From: Streptomyces sp. TLI_146
GTDB lineage: Bacteria; Actinomycetota; Actinomycetes; Streptomycetales; Streptomycetaceae
Reading direction: 5' to 3'
Assembly: GCF_002846415.1 (NCBI RefSeq)
Contig: NZ_PJMX01000001.1
Location: 2,294,001 to 2,358,000 of the forward strand
Length of the DNA: 64,000 nt
Shown one piece after another: positions 46,831 through 58,950 of this stretch. How positions within the stretch are numbered: position 1 is the first letter of the stretch; every line of letters begins with the position of its first letter. The notes beneath the pieces are model-generated. The model worked only from the letters and a program-made list of their open reading frames with translations, did not search any database and had not been told where the DNA came from. The translations under genes were made by a program, and so were the position numbers.

Positions 46831-48183
46831 CTACTCGCCCCGGCCCAGCCGCTCGCGGACCTTCTCCACCACGTCCGCGTACCGCGCCTCCGCGCCGTAG
46901 CGCGTCGGCTCGTAGTAGCGCTTGTCGGCCACCGCGTCCGGTGCGTACTGCTGCGCCGCGATCGCGCCCGGCACATCGTGCGGATACACATAGCCCTGGG
47001 CGTGGCCGAGCTTGGCCGCGCCCTTGTAGTGGCCGTCGCGCAGATGCGGCGGGACGGGCCCGGCCAGGCCCTTCCGTACGTCCTCCATCGCGGCGAAGAT
47101 CGCGTTCGTCGCCGCGTTCGACTTGGGGGCGAGCGCCAGGGCGATGGTGGCGTGGCTGAGTGTGAGGGCCGCCTCGGGGAAGCCGATCATGGCGACGGCC
47201 TGGGCGGCGGCGACGGCCGTCGGCAGCGCCGTCGGGTCCGCGAGGCCGATGTCCTCGCTCGCGGAGATCATCAGGCGGCGCGCGATGAACCGCGGGTCCT
47301 CACCCGCCTCGATCATCCGGGCCAGATAGTGCAGCGCCGCGTCCACGTCCGAGCCGCGGATCGACTTGATCAGGGCGCTCGCCACGTCGTAGTGCTGGTC
47401 GCCGTCCTTGTCGTACTTCACCGCCGCCCGGTCGACCGTCTCCTCGACCGTCTGGAGCGTGACCTCCCGCTCCTCCTTGGCCAGGGCCGAGCCCGCCGCC
47501 GCCTCCAGGGCGGTCAGGGCGCGCCGGGCGTCGCCGCCCGCGATCCGCAGCAGATGCGCCTCGGCGTCCTCGGCCAGCGCCACCGCACCGCCGAGCCCGC
47601 GCTCCTCCGCGACCGCCCGGCGCAGCAGCGCGCGCAGGTCGTCGTCGGTGAGCGGCTCCAGGGTCAGCAGCAGGGAGCGGGAGAGCAGCGGGGAGATCAC
47701 CGAGAAGTACGGGTTCTCGGTCGTCGCCGCGATCAGCGTCACCCAGCGGTTCTCCACCGCCGGGAGCAGCGAGTCCTGCTGGGCCTTGGAGAAGCGGTGG
47801 ATCTCGTCGAGGAAGAGGACGGTCTCCTTGCCGAAGCCGCCGATGGCCCGGCGGGCCCCGTCGATCACGGCCCGCACTTCCTTGACGCCCGCGGTGATCG
47901 CGGAGAGCTCGACGAACCGCTTGTTGGTCGCCTTCGACACCACGTAGGCGAGGGTCGTCTTGCCGGTGCCGGGCGGGCCCCACAGGATCACGGAGGAGGG
48001 TCCGGCGGGGCCGCCGCTCCCCTCCCCCACCAGGCGCCGCAGGGGCGAGCCGGGCTTCAGCAGGTGCTGCTGCCCGACCACTTCGTCGAGGGTGCGCGGG
48101 CGCATCCGGACGGCCAGAGGGCTGCCCGCCGGGTCTTTCTCCTGGCGGTCCTCTGCGGCTGCGGTGAACAGGTCGGGCTCCAC
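46831..48183 (-). CDS. rarA: Replication-associated recombination protein A (RarA/MgsA)
   Basis: 450 residues from the GTG at 48183 ([17 protein letters not shown]). An AAA+ clamp-loader-like ATPase acting at stalled replication forks. Walker [18 protein letters not shown], Walker [21 protein letters not shown], sensor 1 AATTENPYF, arginine finger region [12 protein letters not shown] and sensor 2 [12 protein letters not shown] are present. The C-terminal tetramerisation region has [24 protein letters not shown] and [11 protein letters not shown]. It converges with the DUF2470 gene and follows the VKOR gene by 66 bases. Confidence 0.95.
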   Translation of the reverse strand: MEPDLFTAAAEDRQEKDPAGSPLAVRMRPRTLDEVVGQQHLLKPGSPLRRLVGEGSGGPAGPSSVILWGPPGTGKTTLAYVVSKATNKRFVELSAITAGVKEVRAVIDGARRAIGGFGKETVLFLDEIHRFSKAQQDSLLPAVENRWVTLIAATTENPYFSVISPLLSRSLLLTLEPLTDDDLRALLRRAVAEERGLGGAVALAEDAEAHLLRIAGGDARRALTALEAAAGSALAKEEREVTLQTVEETVDRAAVKYDKDGDQHYDVASALIKSIRGSDVDAALHYLARMIEAGEDPRFIARRLMISASEDIGLADPTALPTAVAAAQAVAMIGFPEAALTLSHATIALALAPKSNAATNAIFAAMEDVRKGLAGPVPPHLRDGHYKGAAKLGHAQGYVYPHDVPGAIAAQQYAPDAVADKRYYEPTRYGAEARYADVVEKVRERLGRGE

Positions 48184-48249
48184 GTCCAGAACCCTATGCC
48201 ACCCCACTGACAACGCCGTCAGAGCGGGCGAACCCCCAGGTCAGGCAGG

Positions 48250-48882
48250 TCAGCTGGTCCAGAAGTCCCACCAGCGCGTCAGGATCAGCATCCCGATGAT
48301 CCCGACGTGCACCACGGGCAGGACCCAGGTGAACTCCGACAGGAACGACTTCAGCCAGCCCGGCGCCGGCAGCAGGCCGCGGCGGATGTTGTGCGAGGTC
48401 AGGTACCAGAACATGAAGATCGTGGCGACCCAGGCCAGGCTGCACCACAGGCACAGCGCGTTGATCCGGTACAGCGACTGGAACTGGAGCCAGGTGCAGA
48501 ACCCGACGCCGAAGAGCGTGCCCGCGTTGAAGGTCAGCCAGTACCAGCGCCGGAAGCGCGCGCCCGCCAGCAGGCTCATGCCGACCGCGATCACGATCCC
48601 GTACGCCACCAGACCCAGCATCGGGTTCGGGAAGCCGAACGCCGAGGCCTGGTCGCTCTTCATGATGTTGCCGCAGGAGACCACCGGGTTGAGGCTGCAG
48701 CCCGGCGTGAAGTTCGGGTCCTCCAGCAGCTTGAACTTGTCGATGGTGATGACCCAGGCCGCGAGCAGTCCGGCGGCCCCCGTGATCACCAGGAGCCACG
48801 CGAACGCGCGGCTGCCGCCGACGGTGCCCTTGGTGCTCACCTGCTCCTGGCCGGAGGAGACGTCGTCAACTGTTGTGGTCAT
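48250..48882 (-). CDS. Vitamin K epoxide reductase (VKOR) family protein
   Basis: 210 residues with four or five membrane helices. In actinobacteria VKOR reoxidises the DsbA-like enzymes that make disulfides in exported proteins, using menaquinone. The active-site CxxC is C144-LW-C147 in [12 protein letters not shown] at the outer end of a helix, and the loop cysteines are C62 ([11 protein letters not shown]) and C70, the relay pair. An extra C129 is in GFCTW. No DsbA-type gene lies next to it. Confidence 0.93.
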   Translation of the reverse strand: MTTTVDDVSSGQEQVSTKGTVGGSRAFAWLLVITGAAGLLAAWVITIDKFKLLEDPNFTPGCSLNPVVSCGNIMKSDQASAFGFPNPMLGLVAYGIVIAVGMSLLAGARFRRWYWLTFNAGTLFGVGFCTWLQFQSLYRINALCLWCSLAWVATIFMFWYLTSHNIRRGLLPAPGWLKSFLSEFTWVLPVVHVGIIGMLILTRWWDFWTS

Positions 48883-48981
48883 ATCGCCGTTCCGTCATTC
48901 CGTGGCTGCTGGGCAGGGCCATTGTGCCGCAATCGGTGGCCCGGCCACCGTTCGCTGGGGATAAGGACGGCGGCGGCCACC

Positions 48982-49017
48982 GTGCCAAGTCCGGCCCGCG
49001 GGGACCGGACTTGGCAC
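48982..49017 (-). terminator. Terminator after hisS
   Basis: 13-base perfect arms (GTGCCAAGTCCGG and its complement) with a 10-base loop, 57 bases past the hisS stop. The rest of the 192-base gap to the VKOR gene shows no gene. Confidence 0.65.
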
Positions 49018-49074
49018 TTCGGCCTCGGCGTCATCCATCAGGACGACGCCGTACGCACCGAGTTGACCCGGCCG

Positions 49075-50337
49075 TCAGGCCAGGCGGGCGCGCACGGCCT
49101 CGACGACCTCCGCGACGGGGACCGCCACCTGGTCGCCGGACTCCATGTCCTTGAGCTGGACCACGCCCTCGGCCAGGTCCCGCTCGCCCGCGACGATGGT
49201 GAGGCGGGCGCCGGAGCGGTTGGCGTTCTTCATGGCGCCCTTGAGGCCCTTGCCGCCGTAGCTGAAGTCCGTCGCGACCCCGCCCCGGCGCAGCTCGGTG
49301 ACCACGCGGAACAGCACGCGGCGGGCCTCCTCGCCCAGCGGCACCGCGAACACGCTGGTCGCGGAGGGGATGTCGAGGGCGACGCCCTCGGCCTCCAGCG
49401 CCAGCACCGTACGGTCGACGCCCAGCGCCCAGCCCACCGACGGCAGCGCGGGGCCGCCGATCATCTCGGAGAGGCCGTCGTAGCGGCCGCCGCCGCCGAC
49501 CGCGGACTGCGAGCCCAGGCCGTCGTGGACGAACTCGAAGGTGGTGCGGGTGTAGTAGTCGAGGCCGCGCACCAGCTTCGGGTCGTCCTCGTACGCGACG
49601 CCCTCCGCGGTCAGCAGCTCGCGCACCTCCTCGTGGTACGCCTTGCAGGCGTCGCACAGGTAGTCGCGCAGCAGCGGCGCGCCCACCAGCTGCTTCTGGA
49701 CCGCGTCCCGCTTGTCGTCGAGGACGCGCAGCGGGTTGATCTCGGCGCGGCGCAGGGTGTCCTCGTCGAGGTCGAGGCCGCGCAGGAAGTCCTGGAGGGC
49801 GGCCCGGTAGACCGGACGGCACTCCTGGTCGCCCAGCGAGTTCAGCAGGATGCGGAAGTTCCGCAGGCCGAGCGAGCGGTAGGCGTCGTTCGCCAGGATG
49901 ATCAGCTCGGCGTCGAGCGCCGGGTCCTCCGCGCCAATCGCCTCGGCGCCGACCTGCGAGAAGTGCCTGTAGCGGCCCTTCTGGGGGCGCTCGTAGCGGT
50001 AGTACGAGCCCGAGTACCAGAGCTTGACGGGCAGGTTGCCGGCCTTGTGGAGATTGGCCTCCAGGGCCGCGCGCAGCACGGACGCGGTGCCCTCGGGGCG
50101 CAGCGCCAGCCTGTCGCCGCCCTTCGTCTCGAAGGCGTACATCTCCTTGGTCACGATGTCGGTGGACTCGCCGACACCGCGCGCGAAGAGCTCGACGTTC
50201 TCGAAGCCCGGGGTCTCCACGTAGCCGTAGCCGGAGTTGCGCAGCGGGGCCGCGATCGCCTCGCGGACGGCGAGGTAGGTGGCGCTGTTCGGCGGCAGCA
50301 GGTCGTAGGTGCCCTTGGGGGCCTGGAAGGTACTCAT
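49075..50337 (-). CDS. hisS: Histidyl-tRNA synthetase
   Basis: 420 residues from the ATG at 50337. Class II synthetase: motif 1 region [19 protein letters not shown], motif 2 [16 protein letters not shown] and [18 protein letters not shown], the His-specific [13 protein letters not shown] and GGGGRYDGL, motif 3 [14 protein letters not shown], then the anticodon-binding domain ([37 protein letters not shown]). It follows the metallo-hydrolase gene by 14 bases and they probably share a transcript, an arrangement seen in many actinobacteria. Confidence 0.97.
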   Translation of the reverse strand: MSTFQAPKGTYDLLPPNSATYLAVREAIAAPLRNSGYGYVETPGFENVELFARGVGESTDIVTKEMYAFETKGGDRLALRPEGTASVLRAALEANLHKAGNLPVKLWYSGSYYRYERPQKGRYRHFSQVGAEAIGAEDPALDAELIILANDAYRSLGLRNFRILLNSLGDQECRPVYRAALQDFLRGLDLDEDTLRRAEINPLRVLDDKRDAVQKQLVGAPLLRDYLCDACKAYHEEVRELLTAEGVAYEDDPKLVRGLDYYTRTTFEFVHDGLGSQSAVGGGGRYDGLSEMIGGPALPSVGWALGVDRTVLALEAEGVALDIPSATSVFAVPLGEEARRVLFRVVTELRRGGVATDFSYGGKGLKGAMKNANRSGARLTIVAGERDLAEGVVQLKDMESGDQVAVPVAEVVEAVRARLA

Positions 50338-50351
50338 GGGGAAGCTTCTCG

Positions 50352-51062
50352 TCACATTCCTCGTCGGGGAGAGGCGATGCCCTCTCCCAGGCCGGCGGCC
50401 ACCTGCCGCAGATACGGGTTGGTGGCGCGCTCCTGGCCGATGGTGGTCTGGGAGCCGTGGCCGGACAGCACCACGGTCGAGTCGTCGAGCGGCAGGCACA
50501 CGCGGCCCAGCGACTCAAGGAGCTCGGCGTGGCTGCCGCCGGGCAGGTCGGTGCGTCCGACGGAGCCGGCGAAGAGCAGGTCGCCCGAGAACAGGATCGG
50601 AGGGATGTCCTCCGCCTCGGGCAGCCCGAACGTCACCGACCCCTTGGTATGGCCGGGCGCGTGCGACACGGTGAGCTCCATGCCGGCCAGCTCCAGCGTG
50701 GCACCGTCCGTCAGCTCCTTGACGTCGTCCGGTTCGCCGATGGTCAGCTCGCCCATGATCTGCGCGCCGAAGGAGCGGCCGAGCGCCTTCTCCGGGTCGC
50801 TCATCATGTACCGGTCCGAGGGGTGGATCCAGGCGGGCACGTCGTGGGCCCCGCAGACCGGGACGACCGAGGCGCAGTGGTCGATGTGGCCGTGGGTGAG
50901 GACGACGGCGACGGGCTTGAGCCGATGCTTCCTGAGCGCGTCCTCGACTCCCTGGGCGGCCTGGTGGCCCGGGTCGATGATCACGCACTCCTCGCCTGCG
51001 GCGGGGGCGACCAGATAGCAGTTGGTGCCCCAGGCCCCGGCGGGGAACCCGGCAATGAGCAC
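50352..51062 (-). CDS. Metallo-beta-lactamase fold hydrolase (glyoxalase II-like)
   Basis: 236 residues from the GTG at 51062 (GAGG six bases upstream; a TTG four codons earlier also fits). Zinc site: [13 protein letters not shown] (HxHxDH), [13 protein letters not shown] with the third His, [16 protein letters not shown] with the bridging Asp and [13 protein letters not shown] with the last His. This is the YcbL/glyoxalase II-like branch, which hydrolyses thioesters such as lactoylglutathione-type compounds; in mycothiol-using streptomycetes the true substrate is unclear. It is divergent from the cyclophilin gene. Confidence 0.88.
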   Translation of the reverse strand: MLIAGFPAGAWGTNCYLVAPAAGEECVIIDPGHQAAQGVEDALRKHRLKPVAVVLTHGHIDHCASVVPVCGAHDVPAWIHPSDRYMMSDPEKALGRSFGAQIMGELTIGEPDDVKELTDGATLELAGMELTVSHAPGHTKGSVTFGLPEAEDIPPILFSGDLLFAGSVGRTDLPGGSHAELLESLGRVCLPLDDSTVVLSGHGSQTTIGQERATNPYLRQVAAGLGEGIASPRRGM

Positions 51063-51210
51063 GATCGTCCTCAATTTCTCGTACGACGGGTGATTGCGGC
51101 TGTTCAGAGCCTACCGGCGCTGCTCCTGTCACAGCGAACCCATATACGGTACGGGCACAGTCCGCGCGTACACGCGTCCTACCCGACTACACCGCACAAG
51201 GAGACCACCG

Positions 51211-51999
51211 GTGGTCAGCAGCGATCAGCGCCGGCGCCAGCTCGCCCGGGAGAAGTTCGAGCGTCAGCAGCGCCGCCGCGAGGAGGCCCGGCGCAAGTCC
51301 AAGCTCCGCAACACCGTCATCGCGGCCGTCCTCGCGGTGGTCGTCGTGGGGGGCGGGGCGGCCTACGCCACGGGAGCCTTCGACGGCGACGACAAGAAGA
51401 AGTCGGACTCGGCGGCGCCGAGCGAGACCCCGACGCCCCAGGCGAGCAAGGACTCCGGGCCGGAGCCGAAGATGGCGATCGACCAGAAGGCCTCGTACAC
51501 GATGTCGCTGAAGACCAGCGCCGGGGACATCGCGTTCAAGATGGCGGCGGCGAAGACCCCGCACACGGTCAACTCGTTCAAGTCCCTCGCCGACAAGGGC
51601 TACTTCACCAACACGAAGTGTCACCGACTGACCACGCAGGGCATCTTCGTGCTCCAGTGCGGCGACCCCAAGGGCGACGGCACCGGCGGCCCCGGCTACA
51701 CGATCCCCGACGAGAACCTGACGGGTCTGGGCAAGGCGGGCGCGGACGGCACCGTGACGTACCCGGCGGGCACCGTCGCCATGGCCAACACCAGCCAGCC
51801 GCACACCGGCGGCAGCCAGTTCTTCCTGGTCTACAAGGACAGCAAACTGCCGCCCAGCTACACGCCGTTCGGCACGATGGACGCCGCGACGCTCAAGGTG
51901 GTGCAGGACGTGGCGAAGGCGGGCGTGGCCGGCGGTGCCGGGGACGGCGCGCCGAAGACGGCCGTCACCATCACCAAGGCCGCCGTCAACAAGGACTGA
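51211..51999 (+). CDS. Membrane-anchored peptidyl-prolyl cis-trans isomerase, cyclophilin type
   Basis: 262 residues from the GTG at 51211 (AAGGAG 7 bases upstream). A highly charged cytoplasmic N terminus (RRRQLAREKFERQQRRREEARRKSK) precedes one membrane helix (NTVIAAVLAVVVVGGGAAYATGAF), a Ser/Thr/Pro-rich linker and an external cyclophilin domain of about 170 residues: SFKSLADKGYFTNTKCHRLTTQG, LQCGDPKGDGTGGPGY, PAGTVAMANTSQPHTGGSQFFL (in parts). The catalytic Arg in CHRL and the Gln-Phe-Phe of SQFFL are present. Likely helps fold secreted proteins. Codirectional with the DUF349 gene. Confidence 0.93.
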   Translation: MVSSDQRRRQLAREKFERQQRRREEARRKSKLRNTVIAAVLAVVVVGGGAAYATGAFDGDDKKKSDSAAPSETPTPQASKDSGPEPKMAIDQKASYTMSLKTSAGDIAFKMAAAKTPHTVNSFKSLADKGYFTNTKCHRLTTQGIFVLQCGDPKGDGTGGPGYTIPDENLTGLGKAGADGTVTYPAGTVAMANTSQPHTGGSQFFLVYKDSKLPPSYTPFGTMDAATLKVVQDVAKAGVAGGAGDGAPKTAVTITKAAVNKD

Positions 52000-52174
52000 C
52001 CCGCGGAATTCGGCCGTGCTGAGTGCGGACAGCCGGGCGGCCGGTCGCCTAGATTGGCGTTGTGCAGCGCGGTGGAAAACGCGCTGTGGAGGGCGGGCGA
52101 GGCCCGTCCCGGAAACTGTGGACGATGCCACGAGGGCCGAACCCCTCGCGCAGGCATCATGTGGAGGAGGCGCT

Positions 52175-53404
52175 GTGAGCAGCGACCCGTGGGGCCGCGT
52201 CGACGAGACGGGCACCGTGTATGTGCGTACAGCCGAGGGCGAAGTGGTCGTCGGATCGTGGCAGGCGGGGACTCCCGAGGAGGCCCTGGCCTACTTCGAG
52301 CGCAAATACGAGGGCCTGGTTGTCGAGATCGGCCTCCTCGAACGACGGGTGAAGACCACCGACCTGTCGGCGAAGGACGCCCAGACCGCGATCGACCATC
52401 TGCGCACCCAGGTGGACGAGCACCACGCGGTGGGCGACCTCGAAGCGCTGCGCAAGCGGCTCGACAAGCTCGTCGAGACCGTCGAGTCGCGGCGCGAGGA
52501 GCGCAAGGTCCAGAAGGCCAAGCAGACCGACGAGGCCAAGCACGCCAAGGAGGCGCTGGTCGCCGAGGCCGAGGAGCTGGCGCAGAGCGAGCAGTGGCGC
52601 TCGGCCGGCGAGCGGCTGCGGGCTCTCGTGGACACCTGGAAGGGCCTGCCGCGGCTCGACCGGAAGTCCGACGACGAGCTGTGGCACCGCTTCTCGCACG
52701 CGCGCTCGGCGTTCTCCAAGCGCCGCAAGGCGCACTTCGCGTCGCTCGACGCGCAGCGCGAGGAGGCCCGCAAGGCCAAGGAGAAGCTGGTCGCCGAGGC
52801 TGAGGCGCTGTCCTCGTCCACGGACTGGGGCACCACGGCCGCCCGCTACCGCGAGCTGATGGCGGACTGGAAGGCGGCGGGCCGCGCCCAGCGCGAGGCC
52901 GAGGACGAGCTGTGGAACCGCTTCCGCGGCGCCCAGGACGTCTTCTTCGCCGCGCGCGGCGAGGTCTTCGCGGAGCGTGACGCCGAGCAGACCGAGAACC
53001 TGAAGCTCAAGGAGGAGCTGGCCGTCGAGGCCGAGAAGCTCGTCCCGGTGACCGATCTGAAGGCGGCCCGCGCCACCTTCCGCGGCATCAACGAGCGCTG
53101 GGAGGCCATCGGCCATGTGCCGCGCGACGCCCGCCCGAAGGTCGAGGGCCGGATGCACGCCGTGGAGCGGGCCCTGCAGGAGGCCGAGGAGTCGGAGTGG
53201 CGCCGCACCAACCCGGAGGCACGCGCGCGTGCCGCGGGTCTGACGGGCCAGCTTCAGGCCGCCGTCGACAAGCTGCGCGGCCAGATCGACGCGGCCCGCG
53301 CGGCGGGCAACAACGCCAAGGCCGACAAGCTGGCCAAGGAGCTGGAGGGCCGCCAGGCCCTGCTCGACCAGGCCCTGAAGGGCCTGGAGGAGTTCGGCGG
53401 CTGA
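52175..53404 (+). CDS. DUF349 domain protein (three coiled-coil repeats)
   Basis: 409 residues from the GTG at 52175 with GGAGGAGG. After a short N-terminal beta-rich part (DPWGRVDETGTVYVRTAEGEVVVG in part) the protein is almost entirely helical. Three DUF349 repeats of about 75 residues are recognisable by W-x-x-x-G/A and the E-L-W-x-R-F signature: DDELWHRFSHARSAF, EDELWNRFRGAQDVFF and a third degenerate one at RATFRGINERWEAIGHV. It ends in another coiled coil (AAVDKLRGQIDAARAAGNNAKADKLAKELEGRQ in parts). Such proteins bind RNA or ribosomes in some bacteria; its role here is unknown. Confidence 0.88.
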   Translation: MSSDPWGRVDETGTVYVRTAEGEVVVGSWQAGTPEEALAYFERKYEGLVVEIGLLERRVKTTDLSAKDAQTAIDHLRTQVDEHHAVGDLEALRKRLDKLVETVESRREERKVQKAKQTDEAKHAKEALVAEAEELAQSEQWRSAGERLRALVDTWKGLPRLDRKSDDELWHRFSHARSAFSKRRKAHFASLDAQREEARKAKEKLVAEAEALSSSTDWGTTAARYRELMADWKAAGRAQREAEDELWNRFRGAQDVFFAARGEVFAERDAEQTENLKLKEELAVEAEKLVPVTDLKAARATFRGINERWEAIGHVPRDARPKVEGRMHAVERALQEAEESEWRRTNPEARARAAGLTGQLQAAVDKLRGQIDAARAAGNNAKADKLAKELEGRQALLDQALKGLEEFGG

Positions 53405-53426
53405 CCCACCGCCGTCGCCGCACCTG

Positions 53427-53463
53427 AAGGGGCCTCCCGTACGTGACGTACGGGAGGCCCCTT
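53427..53463. terminator. Bidirectional terminator between DUF349 gene and caspase gene
   Basis: 17-base perfect arms (AAGGGGCCTCCCGTACG and its complement) with a 3-base loop, flanked by A- and T-containing ends on each strand, 22 bases past the DUF349 stop. Confidence 0.75.
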
Positions 53464-53464
53464 G

Positions 53465-53498
53465 CGTATGTGAGGCCCCTTCGTATGTGAGGCCCCTT
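53465..53498. repeat. Two tandem copies of a 17-base unit
   Basis: CGTATGTGAGGCCCCTT occurs twice in direct succession (53465–53481, 53482–53498). The GAGGCCCCTT part repeats the 3' arm of the neighbouring terminator, so the array probably arose by duplication of that arm. Confidence 0.8.
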
Positions 53499-53509
53499 CG
53501 TTGTGCCGC

Positions 53510-54661
53510 TCAGGCCGTGGCGCCGGGCTGGCGGGTGGCGCGCTCCAGGCTGTCCAGCGCGTGGCGCAGCACCTCGCAGGCCTGGCTGTGGTTGCCGGCG
53601 GTCTGGAGCAGTTCGGACAGCCGCCGGGAGACGGTGACGGCCTCCGGGCCGAACCGCTTGTGGGTCTGGTGGAAGGCGCTCTCCAGGACCTGGATGGCCT
53701 GCTGGTCCTGGCCGGTCTCGGTGAGCAGTTCGGCGAGCTCCAGGTGCACGGTGATGGTGTCGCCGTCGGCGTCGGGCACGCTGTTCTGGAGGATCATGCG
53801 GAGCACGGGCAGGGCGTCCCTGCTGCGGCCGACGGATCTGAGCAGTCGCGCCAGTTGGAGCCCGGAGGAGACCATCGCGGCCTCCACGTCGGCGTCGATG
53901 ACCGGCCCGGCCGGGGCGTCGGGCGAGGCCTTGGCGCGGTTGCGCACCAGCGGGAGGCGGCCGACGTCGTTCTCCTGGCTGCGCTGCGGACGCGGCCGGT
54001 TGCGCGCGCCGAGCCGGGCGTCGACCGCGCGGAACAGCGTCTCCAGGTCCAGGGTGTCGGGTGCGTCCGGGAGTCCGTTGTCCAGGACGTGCAGCAGCTC
54101 GCCGGTGAAGGCGGTGTGCCGCTCGCCTTCCGGGGCGAGGGCGACGTGGTCCTTGGGCGAGGCGGTGAGCACATAGGCGCCCTGGATCCCGGCCTGTGCG
54201 GCCAGGGCGCCGGGGCTGCTGAGGGTGCGGGCGGCGCGCCCGCTGAAGCAGCAGTCGAGTACGACGATCTTGCGGCGGGCCGGGGAGGCGAGGATCGCGG
54301 CGCGCAGATGCCGGTATTCGACCGCCGTGTAGCCGGAGCTCTCGCGCGAGCCGGTGAGGGCGACGTAGAGGTCGGCGGAGTCGGAGTCGCGCAGGCCGTG
54401 GCCGCAGTAGTAGACGAACAGGGTGTCCTCGGCGCGCTCGCCCGCCGCGTACACGGGGTCGAGGAAGGCGGCCGGGGTCTCCGGGTCGGCGACCGTCAGG
54501 GTGTTCGCGCCCGGCAGCCCCCACACGGTCGGGTCCTGGAGGATCTTCGACAGGTCCGCGATGTTGGTCTCGACGGCCGGCAGCTGCGGCAGGTGCAGAT
54601 AGCTGCTCGTGCCGATCAGGACGGCCGCCGAGGCGGAGGGGTCAGGCAGGCCCGCCGGCAT
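53510..54661 (-). CDS. Caspase-like protease, EACC1-associated type, with TPR tail
   Basis: 383 residues from the ATG at 54661 (GAGGAG 8 bases upstream, inside the preceding gene). The N-terminal ~250 residues are a peptidase C14 (caspase-hemoglobinase fold) domain: AVLIGTSSYLHLPQLPAVETN, the catalytic His88 in FVYYCGHGLRDS and the catalytic Cys in KIVVLDCCFSGRAART (Cys138 by alignment to DSCHSG of metacaspases). A linker then leads to TPR-like helices (residues ~265–380: GLQLARLLRSVGRSRDALPVL, ELAELLTETGQDQQAIQVLESAF, LSELLQTAGNHSQACEVLRHAL). It has no signal peptide. It overlaps the EACC1 gene by 20 bases. Confidence 0.9.
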   Translation of the reverse strand: MPAGLPDPSASAAVLIGTSSYLHLPQLPAVETNIADLSKILQDPTVWGLPGANTLTVADPETPAAFLDPVYAAGERAEDTLFVYYCGHGLRDSDSADLYVALTGSRESSGYTAVEYRHLRAAILASPARRKIVVLDCCFSGRAARTLSSPGALAAQAGIQGAYVLTASPKDHVALAPEGERHTAFTGELLHVLDNGLPDAPDTLDLETLFRAVDARLGARNRPRPQRSQENDVGRLPLVRNRAKASPDAPAGPVIDADVEAAMVSSGLQLARLLRSVGRSRDALPVLRMILQNSVPDADGDTITVHLELAELLTETGQDQQAIQVLESAFHQTHKRFGPEAVTVSRRLSELLQTAGNHSQACEVLRHALDSLERATRQPGATA

Positions 54662-55028
54662 CGCCCTGCTCCTCGTCCGTGTGCTCCCTCAGCAGCTCGG
54701 CGATCTCCCGTACGGTCCGGGCGTCCGCGCCGTCCACCTCGATCTCCCAGCCGTCCCTGCGCAGCGTGACCCGACGGGCGCCGCGCCGGCCCGCGCGCCA
54801 CTGGTCGATGGCCAGGGAGAGCTGTGCGGCGGAGAGGCCGCCGCTCACACCGAGCGAGATGAGGTCGAGCAGGACGCCCAGGTGGTCGGGGCGGGCGGGC
54901 TCGGAGCTCGCGAGCACCCCGTGCACACCGCGTCCGATGTCGTCGTCCGCCTTGAGCCAGCGCAGCAGTGAGCGCAGCTCCTCCTCGGAGTCGGCTCCGC
55001 CGGTCACCCGGACCTCGATCTGCGTCAC
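54642..55028 (-). CDS. Effector-associated constant component EACC1 protein
   Basis: 128 residues from a GTG ten bases after the kinase stop. The small alpha/beta protein has a TQIEVRVTGGADSEEELRSLLRWLK start, a central hydrophobic helix (DHLGVLLDLISLGVSGGLSAAQLSLAIDQW in parts) and a final ARRVTLRRDGWEIEVDGADARTVREIAELL strand-helix (in parts). This matches the EACC1 family described from comparative genomics as a fixed partner of caspase and other effectors in actinobacterial conflict systems. Its likely role is to keep the caspase inactive or link it to a sensor. Its 3' end overlaps the caspase gene. Confidence 0.85.
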   Translation of the reverse strand: MTQIEVRVTGGADSEEELRSLLRWLKADDDIGRGVHGVLASSEPARPDHLGVLLDLISLGVSGGLSAAQLSLAIDQWRAGRRGARRVTLRRDGWEIEVDGADARTVREIAELLREHTDEEQGDAGGPA

Positions 55029-55038
55029 TGGGCCCTCA

Positions 55039-56367
55039 TCACCTTTCGTCCGGAGGATGCGGTTCGGCGCCCGGGGCGAGCCGGGCGAGCTGCTGCTGGG
55101 TGAGGGCGCGGTGGGAAGCGGCGGACACGGTCGAGAACTTGGCGACCGCCTCCCCGGCGGCGCCGAGCCGGGCGAGGCAGACCCCCTGCCAGTAGGCGCA
55201 GGTGAGGGTGGCCGGGTGGTCGGGGCCGTGGATGGTGCGCCAGACCTCGGCGACCACGGCGAGGAGCTGCACGGCCTCTTCGAGGGAGCCCCGCAGGACG
55301 AGGTTGACCGCTTCGCGCTGGCGGGCCTCGGCGGCCTCGGGCGACATGGCCCGCAGGATCTGGCCGCGGGTGCCGCTGCTGAGGGCGAGCGGCTGGTCGG
55401 GCTGCGGCAGCTGCCACGGGGGCGCCTCCCGCGCCGCGGCCGCCGACGGCTCCCCGGTCACCGGGGGGACGTCGAACACGACCTCGGGGGGCGAGGCGAA
55501 GGACTCCAGGGCCCGTTCGCGAAGCTCCCCCGTGACGGCCGCCGCGACCAGTGCGTCGGCGTCCGCGGGGCAGCGCAGCAGGGCGATGACCGTCTGGGCG
55601 TCGGGCCGGTCGGCCGGATCCTTGCGCAGCAGCGCGTCGACCAGGTCCGCGAGGTCGTCCGGGATCCCTGGGCTGCCGTGCAGAGGCGGCGCCGGTTCCT
55701 GGGCGATGCGGAACATGACGGCGTGCATCGAATCCGCCGCGAACGGCGGAGCGCCGGTCAGCATCTCGTAGACGCAGCTGCCCAGGGCGTACATGTCGGA
55801 CTGCCGTCCGGACGGCGCGCCCCTGACCTGCTCGGGCGCCATGTAGGCGGGCGTGCCGACGACGAGGCCGGACTGGGTGATCGCCGTGGAGTCGTGCTGC
55901 TGGGCGATGCCGAAGTCGTGCAGGGCCACCCGGCCCGTCCTGGTGAGCTGGATGTTGCTGGGCTTGACGTCCCGGTGCACCATGCCGGCCTCGTGCACGG
56001 CCGCGAGTGCCCGGCAGACCCCGGCGGCCACCGCCCGTACCGTCGCCTCGTCCTGCGGCCCGCGCTCCCGGAGCAGCTGCTGGAGACCGACCCCCTCCAG
56101 CAGCTCCATGACCAGGTAGGGGACGTCGTCCTGGACCCCCGCCTCGTACACGGTGACCACGTTGGGGTGGTCGATCCTGGCCAGCGCCCGCGCCTCCCGG
56201 GCGAACCGCGCGCCCGACTCCTCGGACAGGAGCGCGGAGCGGATGAGCTTGACGGCGACCCGGCGGTCGAGGGCCGTGTCCAGCGCCTCGTAGACCTCGC
56301 CCATGCCGCCGGCTCCCAGGCGCCGCAGCACCGCGAACCGCCCGCCGATCAAGGTTGGCTCCGCCAT
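55039..56367 (-). CDS. Soluble Hanks-type Ser/Thr protein kinase with TPR-like tail
   Basis: 442 residues. Residues ~11–275 form an intact PknB-like kinase: Gly-rich loop RLGAGGMGEVYEA, Lys40 in RVAVKLI, αC Glu in FAREARAL, catalytic loop HRDVKPSNIQL with Asp133, DFG at 151–153, activation segment GLVVGTPAYMAPEQVRG and SDMYALGSCVYEML. There is no membrane helix and no PASTA domain. The C-terminal ~150 residues contain TPR-like helices (LRGSLEEAVQLLAVVAEVW, HPATLTCAYWQGVCLARLGAAGEAVAKF in parts). It is the first gene of a three-gene unit with EACC1 and the caspase, 92 bases after relA. Confidence 0.93.
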   Translation of the reverse strand: MAEPTLIGGRFAVLRRLGAGGMGEVYEALDTALDRRVAVKLIRSALLSEESGARFAREARALARIDHPNVVTVYEAGVQDDVPYLVMELLEGVGLQQLLRERGPQDEATVRAVAAGVCRALAAVHEAGMVHRDVKPSNIQLTRTGRVALHDFGIAQQHDSTAITQSGLVVGTPAYMAPEQVRGAPSGRQSDMYALGSCVYEMLTGAPPFAADSMHAVMFRIAQEPAPPLHGSPGIPDDLADLVDALLRKDPADRPDAQTVIALLRCPADADALVAAAVTGELRERALESFASPPEVVFDVPPVTGEPSAAAAREAPPWQLPQPDQPLALSSGTRGQILRAMSPEAAEARQREAVNLVLRGSLEEAVQLLAVVAEVWRTIHGPDHPATLTCAYWQGVCLARLGAAGEAVAKFSTVSAASHRALTQQQLARLAPGAEPHPPDER

Positions 56368-56459
56368 CTCACCCCCCGTTGCCGCCCGCCCCGATCATTC
56401 GCCCAACCCGGCCGTACCGCAAGCCGATTGGAGGATCCGGGCGGGCGCCCGCGAAAGGG

Positions 56460-58937
<2,478 letters not shown>

Positions 58938-58950
58938 GAGCGCTCCTCTG

